A stretch of DNA of 64,000 bases from Shewanella glacialipiscicola (GTDB lineage: Bacteria > Pseudomonadota > Gammaproteobacteria > Enterobacterales > Shewanellaceae): assembly GCF_023283485.1 (NCBI RefSeq), contig NZ_JAKILU010000002.1:124001-188000 (forward strand), read 5' to 3'. Made by a program: the position numbers and the translations under genes. The notes beneath the pieces are model-generated. The model was not told where the DNA came from and did no database searches. It worked only from the letters and a program-made list of their open reading frames with translations. The first letter of the stretch is position 1. Each line of letters begins with the position of its first letter. This document shows, piece after piece, positions 8,745-16,959 of this stretch.

Positions 8745-9022
8745 ATACCAATCACATTAAATATCTAATCAGTTCAGAGCCTCACAGGTATTTCAATCCG
8801 AGGCGCATTGACGCAGAAATGGTTATTCCCTTTTAAGTCAATGCAACACGGGAGTGGGATGCTTGTGAGGCTCCCCAAGGGCGGCTGATTTAACTGCATG
8901 GCAAAGCGCTTTATACTGCGTTTAAGGCTTTTGGCAGAGCACCACTATGCCTTCAAGCCTTCGCCTTATCTAAAGCGATTTGAACTCCCGCTGAATGAAC
9001 AGATATTTAATACGATTGGTAT
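8745..9022. mobile_element. MITE-like non-autonomous element with 22-bp terminal inverted repeats
   Basis: The ends are ATACCAATCACATTAAATATC and the inverse of ATACCAATCGTATTAAATATC, matching at 20 of 22 positions. The 278-bp interior holds no ORF but is full of nested inverted repeats: AGCCTCACA (8778) with TGTGAGGCT (8864), GCATTGAC (8805) with GTCAATGC (8837), and CGCTTTA with TAAAGCG in the right half. It sits between the small gene and the yfaZ-like gene. It looks like a dispersed palindromic element; no second copy is in this window, so mobility is inferred from structure. Confidence 0.7.
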
Positions 9023-9047
9023 AACACAGCTCATAATATCAACTAAT

Positions 9048-9084
9048 AAAAAAGTCGGCAAAGGTTGCCCTTAGCCGACTTTTA
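9048..9084 (-). terminator. Intrinsic terminator of the YfaZ-like gene
   Basis: On the minus strand AAAAGTCGGC and GCCGACTTTT enclose a 13-base loop and are followed by a T-run. Confidence 0.8.
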
Positions 9085-9102
9085 CTAGCAATAAATCATC
9101 AC

Positions 9103-9642
9103 TTAAAAGCGGTATTTACCACCAATATAAGCACCATCTTCAAAGGTAAAATCGCGAGCGTGATCGTATTCAAAAGCTATTTTGCGATAACCGACATACA
9201 GCGCCATATTTGGCGTTACACGATATTGTACTTTTGAATCCAGCTCGTAGTGGCCATCAACGTCACCAAAGGACAAAACAGAAGGTGCATAATAAGCCGC
9301 AGCATGTAAAGAAATCTTTGGTCCCATAGCTAGCACATAGCGACCGCCAACCGATAACGCACTACCATTGGGCGCATAATCAGCCCAAAGTTGGCTTAAC
9401 TGTGCGCCCACTTCAAAGTGATGCACACCCGAATCGTGGGTCATATGCATTGCACCTTGAGCAATATGGCCGCTCTCATCTCCGTAGATATAACTTAAAA
9501 CCGCATTCGTATCTTTGTTTAGTTGCAGTTCTAATTCTGTATAAACAACATCATTGTTCAACCCAAGATTAAATTCTGAAGCATTCACTTGCAGCGCCGC
9601 TGCACTCAATAATAAGACACTTGCTACTTTGAACTTAGCCAT
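9103..9642 (-). CDS. YfaZ-family outer membrane beta-barrel protein
   Basis: A 179-residue protein with a signal peptide (MAKFKVASVLLLSAAALQVNA, cleaved near residue 21; quoted from separate parts). Alternating hydrophobic strands and the final YIGGKYRF, ending in Phe, are typical of an outer membrane barrel recognised by the BAM machine. Length and pattern fit the YfaZ family, whose function is unknown. GAGGTG precedes the ATG. Monocistronic, with its own terminator. Confidence 0.8.
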   Translation of the reverse strand: MAKFKVASVLLLSAAALQVNASEFNLGLNNDVVYTELELQLNKDTNAVLSYIYGDESGHIAQGAMHMTHDSGVHHFEVGAQLSQLWADYAPNGSALSVGGRYVLAMGPKISLHAAAYYAPSVLSFGDVDGHYELDSKVQYRVTPNMALYVGYRKIAFEYDHARDFTFEDGAYIGGKYRF

Positions 9643-9792
9643 AAAAACACCTCGATAATGACTGTGGGATAATAAGCGCGGATCATACCGAATAAATAGA
9701 TAAAAACAGCCTTTTTACGATTAAACACTGAAAAATAGAAATAACTCATGAATAAAACACAAATGCGAAACAATTCCACCACACAAAAGAGA

Positions 9793-10320
9793 CTAAGACT
9801 TTTCAGCTACCAAACATTCCTTCACAGGAATGCGATCGCCAACCAAAGACTGCATCACCTCACTCGCATCAATATCCTCTGTTAGGGCTAAGAAATACCA
9901 CCCCACGGTATTACCCGTACCGCGAATACTTAAATAATTACGCCAAAATTGAAAACCTGCTTTTAATAAATTTGCTTTACTTGCAGCGTTTTCGGCGCGA
10001 ATAGTCGCATATAAGATAGCAATACCCAGCGTCTGTGCCACTTCGATACGCTTTTGGGTGAGCCCTTGCGCAATTCCCCGCCGCCTATGGTGGCGTGATA
10101 CCACCAAATAACCTAATTCACCGACCATACCCTCGCCCGCTTTAATCGCCGCACACCCAACAATCTCTCCCACAACCGTTTTTGCTAAGATAACAGCGCG
10201 AGATTTATAAAAATCATTATGGTTAAGGGGATGGGCATTATCATCGCGGTTATCGATTAACTGTGCAGCTAAAGCTAACTCAGCGGGCACATTACTGATC
10301 ACAAAATTAATTTTGCTCAT
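9793..10320 (-). CDS. GNAT-family N-acetyltransferase
   Basis: About 175 residues. The core acetyl-CoA motif is LGYLVVSRHHRRRGIAQGLT (R/Q-x-x-G-x-A type), with ILYATIRAENAASKANLLKAGF as the following helix. The start is uncertain: the ATG at 10320 begins just before the first beta strand, but a GTG at 10362 has a slightly better upstream purine run. It lies 93 bases after mgtE on the same strand. Substrate unknown. Confidence 0.85.
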   Translation of the reverse strand: MSKINFVISNVPAELALAAQLIDNRDDNAHPLNHNDFYKSRAVILAKTVVGEIVGCAAIKAGEGMVGELGYLVVSRHHRRRGIAQGLTQKRIEVAQTLGIAILYATIRAENAASKANLLKAGFQFWRNYLSIRGTGNTVGWYFLALTEDIDASEVMQSLVGDRIPVKECLVAEKS

Positions 10321-10412
10321 AAGCTGACTCAAATCAAACCGTGGTAGACCCGAATGAGTCACTCACTCGGTATCCGTTTATCGTGCTGGTACCACTGATA
10401 AATCTCGTAATT

Positions 10413-11783
10413 TTAGAGATACAGTAACGTCGCCATCCCTAAGAAAGTAAAAAAACCAATTACATCGGTCACAGTCGTTAATATCACCGATCCTGACAGC
10501 GCCGCATCTTGATTAAACTTCTGTAGCACCATAGGCACCACAACGCCCGCTATCGCAGCAACGGCCATATTAATAAGAATCGCACTGCCTATCACAATGC
10601 CGATAGTCACTTCATTGAACCACCAGCCTGCAACTAATCCAATAACGACCGCCCACAACAGCCCATTAACGATACCAATGCCCAATTCGTTCTTCATCAA
10701 TGAAAAGAGGTTACCCGCTGATATCTGTCCCATGGCCATACCGCGGATCATCAGCGTCAACGACTGACTGCCTGCGATGCCGCCCATAGATGCCACTATC
10801 GGCATCAATACTGCTAGAGCAACAACTTGAGATAATACATTTTCAAATAAACCTATGGTCGCGGAGGCGAGAAAAGCCGTCAGCAAGTTTATTCCCAGCC
10901 ATACCGCACGGCGCTGAGCGCCTTTCATAATAGGGGCAAACAAGTCGTCGGATTCGTCCATACCTGCCGTTGCCATCAATTGCGCCTCATAGTGCTCGCG
11001 CACTAATGCTGTTGCCGTACGCAGAGTCACGCGGCCAATCAGTTCGCCTGATTCATCGATAATAGGCAATTCAATTTCGCGGCTATGCTCTATCGCTTCA
11101 GCAGCTTCAAGTAAGCTCGTGTCGGCAGATAAAGCGCGACTGTCACCAGCTAATAACGAAATCAATAACTTATCGGGATTATGTTTAAAAATATCATAAC
11201 GACGCACGGTACCTTGATACCTGTCTTTATCATCGACGATAAACAAATTATCGTTACAATCGAGTTCTATACGGCGAAAAAAACGCTGTGCTTGAGCCAC
11301 ACTGGCTTTATCACTGAGCACCAACATCTGGTGATCGGTATAACGACCGATTTCATTTTCAGAATATTTATCATATAACTCAAATCGTTGGCGCTGACGC
11401 TCACCCATCTGCGCCAAAGCACGATCTGTAAAACTCTCAGGAAGATAGTCACTCCATTCAATCAAGTCCTCTGGACTGAGCTGCGCGAATAGCAAATCCA
11501 CTTCTTCACTAGGCATCCGCTTTAGGATCCCCATGCGAGGATCTGCACGCATTAAGCTCAATACCGTTACGCGATCGGCAAACTCAATTTGTTGCCATCG
11601 ATCATAACGTTCATCTAATGGCAAGGATTCAAGGGCGAGAGCAATAGTTCCTGGCTCTGAATCATTTAAGATATCATTGAAAACTTCAGCTTGGTCTTCA
11701 CCTTCTGCTTCAGTGAGTTGCTGAACAACTTGCCCCACATCGGTTGGCATATTAGTTTCATATTCGGCCTCATGTTCTGTCAC
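10413..11783 (-). CDS. mgtE: Magnesium transporter MgtE
   Basis: A 456-residue inner membrane protein. An N-terminal MgtE_N helical domain (about 20-130) with LPLDERYDRWQQIEFADR, then a CBS-domain pair (about 135-255), then five membrane helices (about 285-455). The membrane part includes MPIVASMGGIAGSQSLTLMI, the Mg2+ pore region. The cytosolic domains sense Mg2+ and gate the channel in characterised relatives. It starts at a GTG with AAGGGC upstream. The length fits the family. Confidence 0.93.
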   Translation of the reverse strand: MTEHEAEYETNMPTDVGQVVQQLTEAEGEDQAEVFNDILNDSEPGTIALALESLPLDERYDRWQQIEFADRVTVLSLMRADPRMGILKRMPSEEVDLLFAQLSPEDLIEWSDYLPESFTDRALAQMGERQRQRFELYDKYSENEIGRYTDHQMLVLSDKASVAQAQRFFRRIELDCNDNLFIVDDKDRYQGTVRRYDIFKHNPDKLLISLLAGDSRALSADTSLLEAAEAIEHSREIELPIIDESGELIGRVTLRTATALVREHYEAQLMATAGMDESDDLFAPIMKGAQRRAVWLGINLLTAFLASATIGLFENVLSQVVALAVLMPIVASMGGIAGSQSLTLMIRGMAMGQISAGNLFSLMKNELGIGIVNGLLWAVVIGLVAGWWFNEVTIGIVIGSAILINMAVAAIAGVVVPMVLQKFNQDAALSGSVILTTVTDVIGFFTFLGMATLLYL

Positions 11784-11932
11784 ACAGATGCCCTTATATT
11801 TAGCTACAAAATTATCGTAACTATATTGATAGTGAAGTAAATTAGCAAACGCACAAATAAATTGTGCGCGATTATTTTGTGTATATTTATGTTTAAGTTT
11901 ATGCTAGTTATTGGGATTTAATGGAGGTGAAC

Positions 11933-12418
11933 ATGACGAAAAATATATACAGCCAATTAGCAATAGATATCCAAGGCAACACAGTCAGCTTAGACCAGTA
12001 TCAGGACAAAGTGCTTTTGATCGTTAACACGGCAAGTGAGTGTGGATTTACACCGCAATACAAAGGATTAGAAACGCTATACCAACAATACAAAGATAAA
12101 GGTTTTGTTATTTTGGGCTTTCCTTGTAATCAATTCGGTGCTCAAGAAAAAGCCGATGAACAGGGTATTCAAGCGTTCTGCGAGCTCAACTTTGGCGTGA
12201 CGTTTCCACTATTTTCCAAGATAGAGGTCAATGGAGAGCATACCCATCCCCTTTATCAATATCTTAAAAAAGCCGCCCCCGGTGTATTAGGTACTGAAGG
12301 CATAAAATGGAATTTCACTAAATTCTTAATTAATCGTCAGGGGGAAGCAATCGAACGCTTTGCCTCAACCACAAAACCAGAAGCGCTCGAAAGTAAAATC
12401 GTCGCACTATTAAAATAA
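11933..12418 (+). CDS. Glutathione peroxidase family protein (BtuE/Gpx-like, Cys type)
   Basis: A 161-residue cytosolic thiol peroxidase reducing hydroperoxides. NTASECGFTPQY holds the peroxidatic Cys (C37, replacing selenocysteine); GFPCNQFGAQE gives the active-site Gln (Q67); KWNFTKFLI gives the Trp/Asn of the tetrad. C83 in QAFCELNFG is the likely resolving Cys, suggesting a thioredoxin-linked two-Cys mechanism. I start at ATG 11933 because GGAGGTGA is its ribosome site; the ATG at 11921 overlaps that site. The sRNA cluster begins just downstream. Confidence 0.92.
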   Translation: MTKNIYSQLAIDIQGNTVSLDQYQDKVLLIVNTASECGFTPQYKGLETLYQQYKDKGFVILGFPCNQFGAQEKADEQGIQAFCELNFGVTFPLFSKIEVNGEHTHPLYQYLKKAAPGVLGTEGIKWNFTKFLINRQGEAIERFASTTKPEALESKIVALLK

Positions 12419-12482
12419 TTGATTAGTTATCCATCTGAAATTATTAAACTTATTAATTTTTAAATTTATTTTCATTTTTTAT

Positions 12483-12510
12483 GGAACTTAACCGTACACG
12501 CGCCCTCAAA
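12483..12510 (+). promoter_or_regulatory. Sigma-E (RpoE) type promoter of sRNA A
   Basis: GGAACTT (12483-12489), a 16-bp spacer and TCAAA (12506-12510) match the extracytoplasmic stress sigma-E consensus. Transcription should start near 12516. Confidence 0.8.
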
Positions 12511-12515
12511 TATAT

Positions 12516-12621
12516 TGAACAGTGAATGTCTTTTTCATGTTCATCATCTCCCTGGAGCTTCTAGCGCGGCTCCCTTGACCTAGAAATAGGTCACTAGGCA
12601 ACCATTTGGTTGCCTTTTTTT
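12516..12621 (+). ncRNA. Putative sigma-E-dependent small RNA A (CTAGCGC-loop family)
   Basis: About 106 nt predicted. From 5' to 3': GTTCATCATCTCCC (12539-12552), likely single-stranded, with a CUCC anti-Shine-Dalgarno tract; a hairpin GGAGC/GCTCC with the loop TTCTAGCGCG (12554-12573); a second hairpin TGACCTA/TAGGTCA closed by GAAA (12576-12593); and a terminator AGGCAACC/GGTTGCCT with seven T (12596-12621). The same order and the loop CTAGCGC recur in three further units (B, C, D). It stands alone between convergent genes, so it is not a leader. The promoter is sigma-E type. Function is inferred: base-pairing repression of envelope mRNAs. Confidence 0.75.
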
Positions 12622-12707
12622 ATCTCTACGTTTAATTGTAAAATAAATGTACTTCATCGTTATGGAATATAAATTTTGTAAAAAGATGATATTTTTTCTG
12701 TTCTAAA

Positions 12708-12735
12708 GGAACTTAATCAAAAACCATGACTCTGA
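12708..12735 (+). promoter_or_regulatory. Sigma-E type promoter of sRNA B
   Basis: GGAACTT (12708-12714), a 16-bp spacer and TCTGA (12731-12735). Element sequences and spacing match known sigma-E promoters such as E. coli rpoH P3. Start expected near 12741. Confidence 0.8.
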
Positions 12736-12740
12736 GTATA

Positions 12741-12964
12741 TGTAAGGATTAACGGATAAGATTAAATGCACATTGAACTATGGAATTGTTTATCGTTTCA
12801 TTATTTCAAATGACACAGTTTCTGTTTTATCGCATTTTATCTAATGAGTTAATCGTTCATCATCATCTCCCTTTTGGGACACAATAGAAAACACGCTAGC
12901 GCACTGAATTCTATTTGTATCCCGCACTGATTCTCTTGTGGCAACCATTGGTTGCCATTTTTTT
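12741..12964 (+). ncRNA. Putative sigma-E-dependent small RNA B
   Basis: About 224 nt, longer than A and D because of an extra 5' part. GTTCATCATCATCTCCC starts at 12855. A long hairpin follows: GGGA (12876-12879) and ACAATAGAA pair with TTCTATTTGT and TCCC (to 12923), with a terminal loop carrying CTAGCGC (12896-12902). The terminator is GGCAACC/GGTTGCC with attttttt (12940-12964). It is a close paralogue of C, 418 bp downstream, with the promoter and whole 5' part conserved. A processed form starting closer to the TTCATC block is possible. Confidence 0.72.
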
Positions 12965-13124
12965 ACTCAAAATTCTGTAACTATCAACTCTGAAAATAGG
13001 TTAAAAAAACCTTACGAAAACCTATCCTGCTGATTTATAAATTAAAAACATAAAAATCTATATATAGCGTTAAAGGTTTAAAAACACGCTTTTAAACATT
13101 TTTATCTTTTTTCGCTGATATTGG

Positions 13125-13152
13125 TGAACTTAATTAAAAACCATGACTCTCA
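13125..13152 (+). promoter_or_regulatory. Sigma-E type promoter of sRNA C
   Basis: TGAACTT (13125-13131), a 16-bp spacer and TCTCA (13148-13152). One mismatch in each element relative to B. Start expected near 13158. Confidence 0.7.
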
Positions 13153-13157
13153 GTATA

Positions 13158-13382
13158 AGTAAGGGTTAACAGATAATATTTAAATGCACATTGAGCCATA
13201 GGATTGTTTATCGTTTCATGATTTAAACTGACACAGTTTCTGTTTTATCGCATTTTGTCTAATTTGTTGATCATTCATCATCATCTCCCTTTTGGGACGC
13301 AATAGAAAACACGCTAGCGCACTGAATTCTATTTGTATTCCGTACTGATTTACTTATGGCAACCATTGGTTGCCATTTTTTT
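13158..13382 (+). ncRNA. Putative sigma-E-dependent small RNA C
   Basis: A paralogue of B. ATTCATCATCATCTCCC starts at 13273; the hairpin with CTAGCGC (13314-13320) is kept although its outer stem now reads GGGA against TTCC, a G-U wobble, suggesting selection for pairing. The terminator GGCAACC/GGTTGCC with attttttt ends at 13382, 24 bases before the end of the convergent aminopeptidase gene. The unrelated 160 bases before its promoter show that the duplication covered only the promoter-sRNA unit. Confidence 0.7.
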
Positions 13383-13405
13383 ACTTATTTTTTCTCAGTT
13401 CATTT

Positions 13406-15262
13406 TTACTCAGTTTTTATATTTAATGCTTTGTCGAGTTGCACTTGAATCGACGGGTGATATGTCGCGCGGGCTTTAGCATAAATGTCATCTAATTCTT
13501 TATGGTATCCAGCAATTTGCAGTTCTGCATAAAGAGGCCGCACAAATTTACCTCGCCCGATGTGAGTCAAAAAAGCACCTAAGGTCGGTAATACTGGATC
13601 ATAGTGATTACGAATCGCTAACCTAAACCAATCACAGGCTATTTCGGCATTACTTGATTGAGTGAAATGAAAAGTATCGTCCAGATCCATCAATTGTATT
13701 TGGCTGATGACTTCAGGTAATTGGCTCAGAAAATATTGCCAATGATGTACGCGCCACCCCTTAACCATTAAGCGATTCGCAACAGTGCCTTGCAAAAACA
13801 GCGAAAGCGCATCATCCACTTTGTCTAAACTCGATGAAGTCGGCGCACAATAATCCTTGGGTAAACCTGCACCATAAACCCAAGTTAGTAATTCAGCTTC
13901 AGTGATTTTATCTGGGTGTAATTGCACTAAGGTTTGCTGTGCATATTCAACAAACATCTCCGTCGTAATCGCCTGAAAAGCAAAATGCTTCACGTAGTTG
14001 AATAAGAATTTATCGAACTCTACTCGTCCGAGTCTGCGCTCTAAATCATGGACGAACATCGATGCTTTATCGTAAGTAAAACGATTGAAAGCTAAGTTAG
14101 GATCGTCCAGTTGCACATTGGCAGGCAAGGTTTGCTTATCCTTAGGCAAAGATGCCATTTCCTCTTTTAAACGACCAAACTCAAGTACCCACTCAAGTTC
14201 AGCCTGCTCTTTGCCATAAACGGCCTCGACGATACGATTAGTAAAATAGGTGGTAAAACCCTCATTTAACCAAAGATCACGCCAAGTCGCATTGCTTACT
14301 AAATTTCCCGTCCACGAATGCGCTAGCTCATGGGCGACGGTGGACACTAAACTCTTATCACCCGCGATAAGTGTTGGCGTTAAAAATGCTAAACGGGGAT
14401 TTTCCATACCACCAAACGGAAAACTCGGTGGTAAAATAATCATGTCATAGCGACCCCACGCGTAAGGGCCAAGTAATGATTCGGCGACCTCAAGCATATG
14501 TTCAGTATCTTCAAACTCCGCAACTGCAGCGCTGAGCATGTTTGGTTCGGTATATACGCCGCACCTTGGGCCTACGGCTTTGAAGGCGATATCACCCACC
14601 GCCAACGCCATTAAATGAGTAGGAATTGGCAGTTCCATCTCAAAATAAAACTCACCATCCAGTGGCGTTTGAGGGGAGTTCATCGCGCTCATGACAGCCC
14701 GCATTCCTTTAGGCACTTGCACCTTAGCATCGAAAGTAATACGTGCCTTAGGCGTATCTTGCAAAGGGATCCAACTGCGGGCATTTATGGGTTGAGACTG
14801 GCTAAAAAGATAAGGTAAACGTTTCCCTGCAGTTTGTTCGGGCATTAACCACTGTAACCCTTGGGCTGCGGAAGAGGTTTGATAGTGAATACACACTTTT
14901 TCGCAATCTGGCTTTCGCAAATTGATACACAGTTTTTGCCCTAAAATAGGGTTCACTTCACTAAACATATAATCAAGCGGTTCACCATTAACGGCTGTGA
15001 CAGAAAGTACAGTCAAATCTCGGCTATCAAGCCACAATTCAGTCACATTATGTTCAAGGTATTTTAAAGACAACGTCGCATAACCAGAAAGACACTGCAC
15101 GTCAAAATCGACCATTAAGTCCAAAGATACATGGGTGACTTGCACTTGCTTCGTGTTGGCAAAAGAATGGTAATCTCGGGTTAAATCTAAGTTGGGGCTA
15201 TTGGTTAATCTGCCTTTAGCTCGGTTGTTTAGCTTTAACTGACTGTTTGTTGATTGGACCAC
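13406..15262 (-). CDS. M1-family aminopeptidase (leukotriene-A4-hydrolase-like / cold-active aminopeptidase type)
   Basis: A 618-residue zinc aminopeptidase without a signal peptide, so cytosolic. Domains: N-terminal beta domain (about 25-220); catalytic domain with FGGMENPRLAFLTP (the GxMEN substrate site) and HELAHSWTGN (HExxH, about 308-312) plus NEGFTTYFTNR (third zinc ligand Glu); then a C-terminal helical domain like that of LTA4 hydrolase (about 470-610). Size and architecture match marine gammaproteobacterial aminopeptidases such as Colwellia ColAP. It starts at a GTG with GAGGCGAC upstream. Confidence 0.92.
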   Translation of the reverse strand: MVQSTNSQLKLNNRAKGRLTNSPNLDLTRDYHSFANTKQVQVTHVSLDLMVDFDVQCLSGYATLSLKYLEHNVTELWLDSRDLTVLSVTAVNGEPLDYMFSEVNPILGQKLCINLRKPDCEKVCIHYQTSSAAQGLQWLMPEQTAGKRLPYLFSQSQPINARSWIPLQDTPKARITFDAKVQVPKGMRAVMSAMNSPQTPLDGEFYFEMELPIPTHLMALAVGDIAFKAVGPRCGVYTEPNMLSAAVAEFEDTEHMLEVAESLLGPYAWGRYDMIILPPSFPFGGMENPRLAFLTPTLIAGDKSLVSTVAHELAHSWTGNLVSNATWRDLWLNEGFTTYFTNRIVEAVYGKEQAELEWVLEFGRLKEEMASLPKDKQTLPANVQLDDPNLAFNRFTYDKASMFVHDLERRLGRVEFDKFLFNYVKHFAFQAITTEMFVEYAQQTLVQLHPDKITEAELLTWVYGAGLPKDYCAPTSSSLDKVDDALSLFLQGTVANRLMVKGWRVHHWQYFLSQLPEVISQIQLMDLDDTFHFTQSSNAEIACDWFRLAIRNHYDPVLPTLGAFLTHIGRGKFVRPLYAELQIAGYHKELDDIYAKARATYHPSIQVQLDKALNIKTE

Positions 15263-15597
15263 TGTCGCCTCGATAACTAAGTTCTGAATTGCAGCGCCAA
15301 CTTGTTATGACGCAGCCTTTAATGATTGATGATTGGATCCCATTATCAACGGCAAATTTACTCAGAAGCAAATAACAAACACGCTTTCTATGCCGTTATC
15401 GACATGTTGAGGCGACTTTTTTGTAACCATTCGTATGCTAATGCGATTGCTAAGCTGTGTTCTATTTTTAACCCATGGGATCTGCATTCGCAACCGTCAC
15501 GGTCACAGTTAACGCCATAAATATGCGCAACTGGGCTAAGCATGTATTCGAGCATATTTTAAAAAATAAATTTATTTAAAATATTTCGCAGTTTCGC
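15263..15597. other. Intergenic region without a gene; AT-rich inverted repeat before sRNA D
   Basis: No convincing ORF. ATATTTTAAA (15554-15563) and TTTAAAATAT (15575-15584) form an AT-rich dyad directly upstream of the sigma-E promoter of sRNA D and might act as an UP element. Confidence 0.4.
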
Positions 15598-15625
15598 TGA
15601 ACTAATTTAATCATCTTGAGTCTGA
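15598..15625 (+). promoter_or_regulatory. Sigma-E type promoter of sRNA D
   Basis: TGAACTA (15598-15604), a 16-bp spacer and TCTGA (15621-15625). Spacing is identical to promoters A, B and C. Start expected near 15631. Confidence 0.72.
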
Positions 15626-15630
15626 TATTG

Positions 15631-15752
15631 TGAACCGAATTTTTGCAATGATTGTTTGTGTTCATCATCATTCTCCTTTAGATGGTTTCTAGCGCGACCA
15701 TCCCAAGATTCCGATTTGGAATTTACAGCAACCTATTTAGGTTGCTTTTTTT
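15631..15752 (+). ncRNA. Putative sigma-E-dependent small RNA D
   Basis: About 122 nt. GTTCATCATCATTCTCCTTT begins at 15660; a hairpin GATGGT/ACCATC (15681-15702) exposes the same ten-base loop TTCTAGCGCG as sRNA A although the stem sequence is entirely different. A second hairpin has ATTCC/GGAAT at its core (15706-15724), and the terminator is AGCAACCT/AGGTTGCT with a T-run (15727-15752). It lies on the other side of the aminopeptidase gene, upstream of the convergent pstS. Covariation of the stem with loop conservation is the main evidence that it is a functional RNA. Confidence 0.75.
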
Positions 15753-15861
15753 ATGCCTTTATCTCAGCGTATTGCTGTTTAATGATTGAAGCTTATTCGC
15801 GGTAAAAAAACTAAAATGCCAGCACGCTTAACTTAGATAAAATATTTTACTTATCATTAAA

Positions 15862-15889
15862 ACAAAAAAGGATCTCCGAGGAGATCCTT
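15862..15889 (-). terminator. Intrinsic terminator of pstS
   Basis: On the minus strand AAGGATCTCC and GGAGATCCTT form a stem followed by a T-run, just after the pstS stop codon. Confidence 0.85.
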
Positions 15890-15908
15890 AATTATCAAGC
15901 GCTTTAGT

Positions 15909-16880
15909 TTACAAACTGATACCGACTTGTTCTAAATCTTTAGCAACTACGCTCTTAGGTACGGTCACATAACCATCTTTCTCAACCACTTGCTGACCTT
16001 GCTTCGACAAAACATAACGTAGAAATTCTTTTTCCATTGGCGCTAAGTCTTTGTTTGGTTGCTTGTTCACATACACATATAAGTAACGTGATAGTGGATA
16101 AGTACCATTAGCTGCATTTTCAGCTGTTGCTTCAATAAACTCGTTACCTTTTTTGGCAATCGCAACCGCTTTAACACCGGCCGTTTTGTAACCGATTCCA
16201 GAGTAACCAATGGCATTCAAAGATTGAGATACTGATTGCACCACAGAGGCTGAACCTGGCTGTTCATTCACGTTCGCTTTAAAGTCCCCCTTACACAGGG
16301 CGTGCTCTTTAAAATAACCGTAAGTTCCAGAGACCGAGTTGCGACCGTAAAGCTGAACGTCTTTCGCAGACCAGTTACCGTCTAAGCCTAAATCACCCCA
16401 ACGTTGGATATCGCTGCTACCACACTTATGCGTAGATGAAAAAATACCATCAACTTGCTCAAGATTTAAGCCTTTGATTGGATTGTCTTTGTGTACGAAA
16501 ACAGCTAAAGCATCGATAGCAACACGAATAGCAGTAGGTTTATAGCCATAATGTTTTTCAAACGCTTCTATTTCATTAGGCTTCATCTTACGGCTCATTG
16601 GGCCAAATTGTGAGGTGCCTTCAGTTAATGCCGGTGGCGCCGTGGAAGAACCTGCCGCCTGAATTTGAATATTCACGTTAGGATAAATATGCTTAAACTC
16701 TTCAGCCCACAGTGTCATCATGTTGGCTAAGGTATCTGAGCCTACCGATGATAAATTGCCTGACACACCACTGGCTTTTTCATACGTTGGTAAAGATGCA
16801 TCTACCGATGCTATCGCAGTGGCAGAGAATACACCCGCGGCTGTAAGGGTCATTGCGCCGACAAGTTTTTTCAGTTTCAT
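15909..16880 (-). CDS. pstS: Phosphate ABC transporter substrate-binding protein PstS
   Basis: A 323-residue periplasmic protein with a signal peptide (cleavage near ATAIA-S, residue 24). Phosphate-binding loops are visible: [33 protein letters not shown] and [15 protein letters not shown]. It belongs to the PstS-like/PBP2 group. No pstC, pstA or pstB lies in the window, so it is separated from its permease genes. It has a consensus Pho box and -10 element and lies next to phoB-phoR, so regulation by phosphate starvation is well supported. GGAGCACATA precedes the ATG. Confidence 0.92.
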   Translation of the reverse strand: MKLKKLVGAMTLTAAGVFSATAIASVDASLPTYEKASGVSGNLSSVGSDTLANMMTLWAEEFKHIYPNVNIQIQAAGSSTAPPALTEGTSQFGPMSRKMKPNEIEAFEKHYGYKPTAIRVAIDALAVFVHKDNPIKGLNLEQVDGIFSSTHKCGSSDIQRWGDLGLDGNWSAKDVQLYGRNSVSGTYGYFKEHALCKGDFKANVNEQPGSASVVQSVSQSLNAIGYSGIGYKTAGVKAVAIAKKGNEFIEATAENAANGTYPLSRYLYVYVNKQPNKDLAPMEKEFLRYVLSKQGQQVVEKDGYVTVPKSVVAKDLEQVGISL

Positions 16881-16959
16881 TATGTGCTCCAGTAATAAGC
16901 TAACTAATTTGTAACTTAAGTTTCTTCAGACGCAGCCAGTATCAATCGCTACAATGACA

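Noticed and set aside
12539-12590. Histidine-operon-type leader peptide (HHH codons) with attenuator
   Set aside because: No his or other biosynthetic gene lies downstream on the same strand; each unit ends before a convergent gene, and no ribosome site precedes the frames.
15326-15520. 64-codon frame upstream of sRNA D
   Set aside because: No ribosome site, composition not protein-like, no family.
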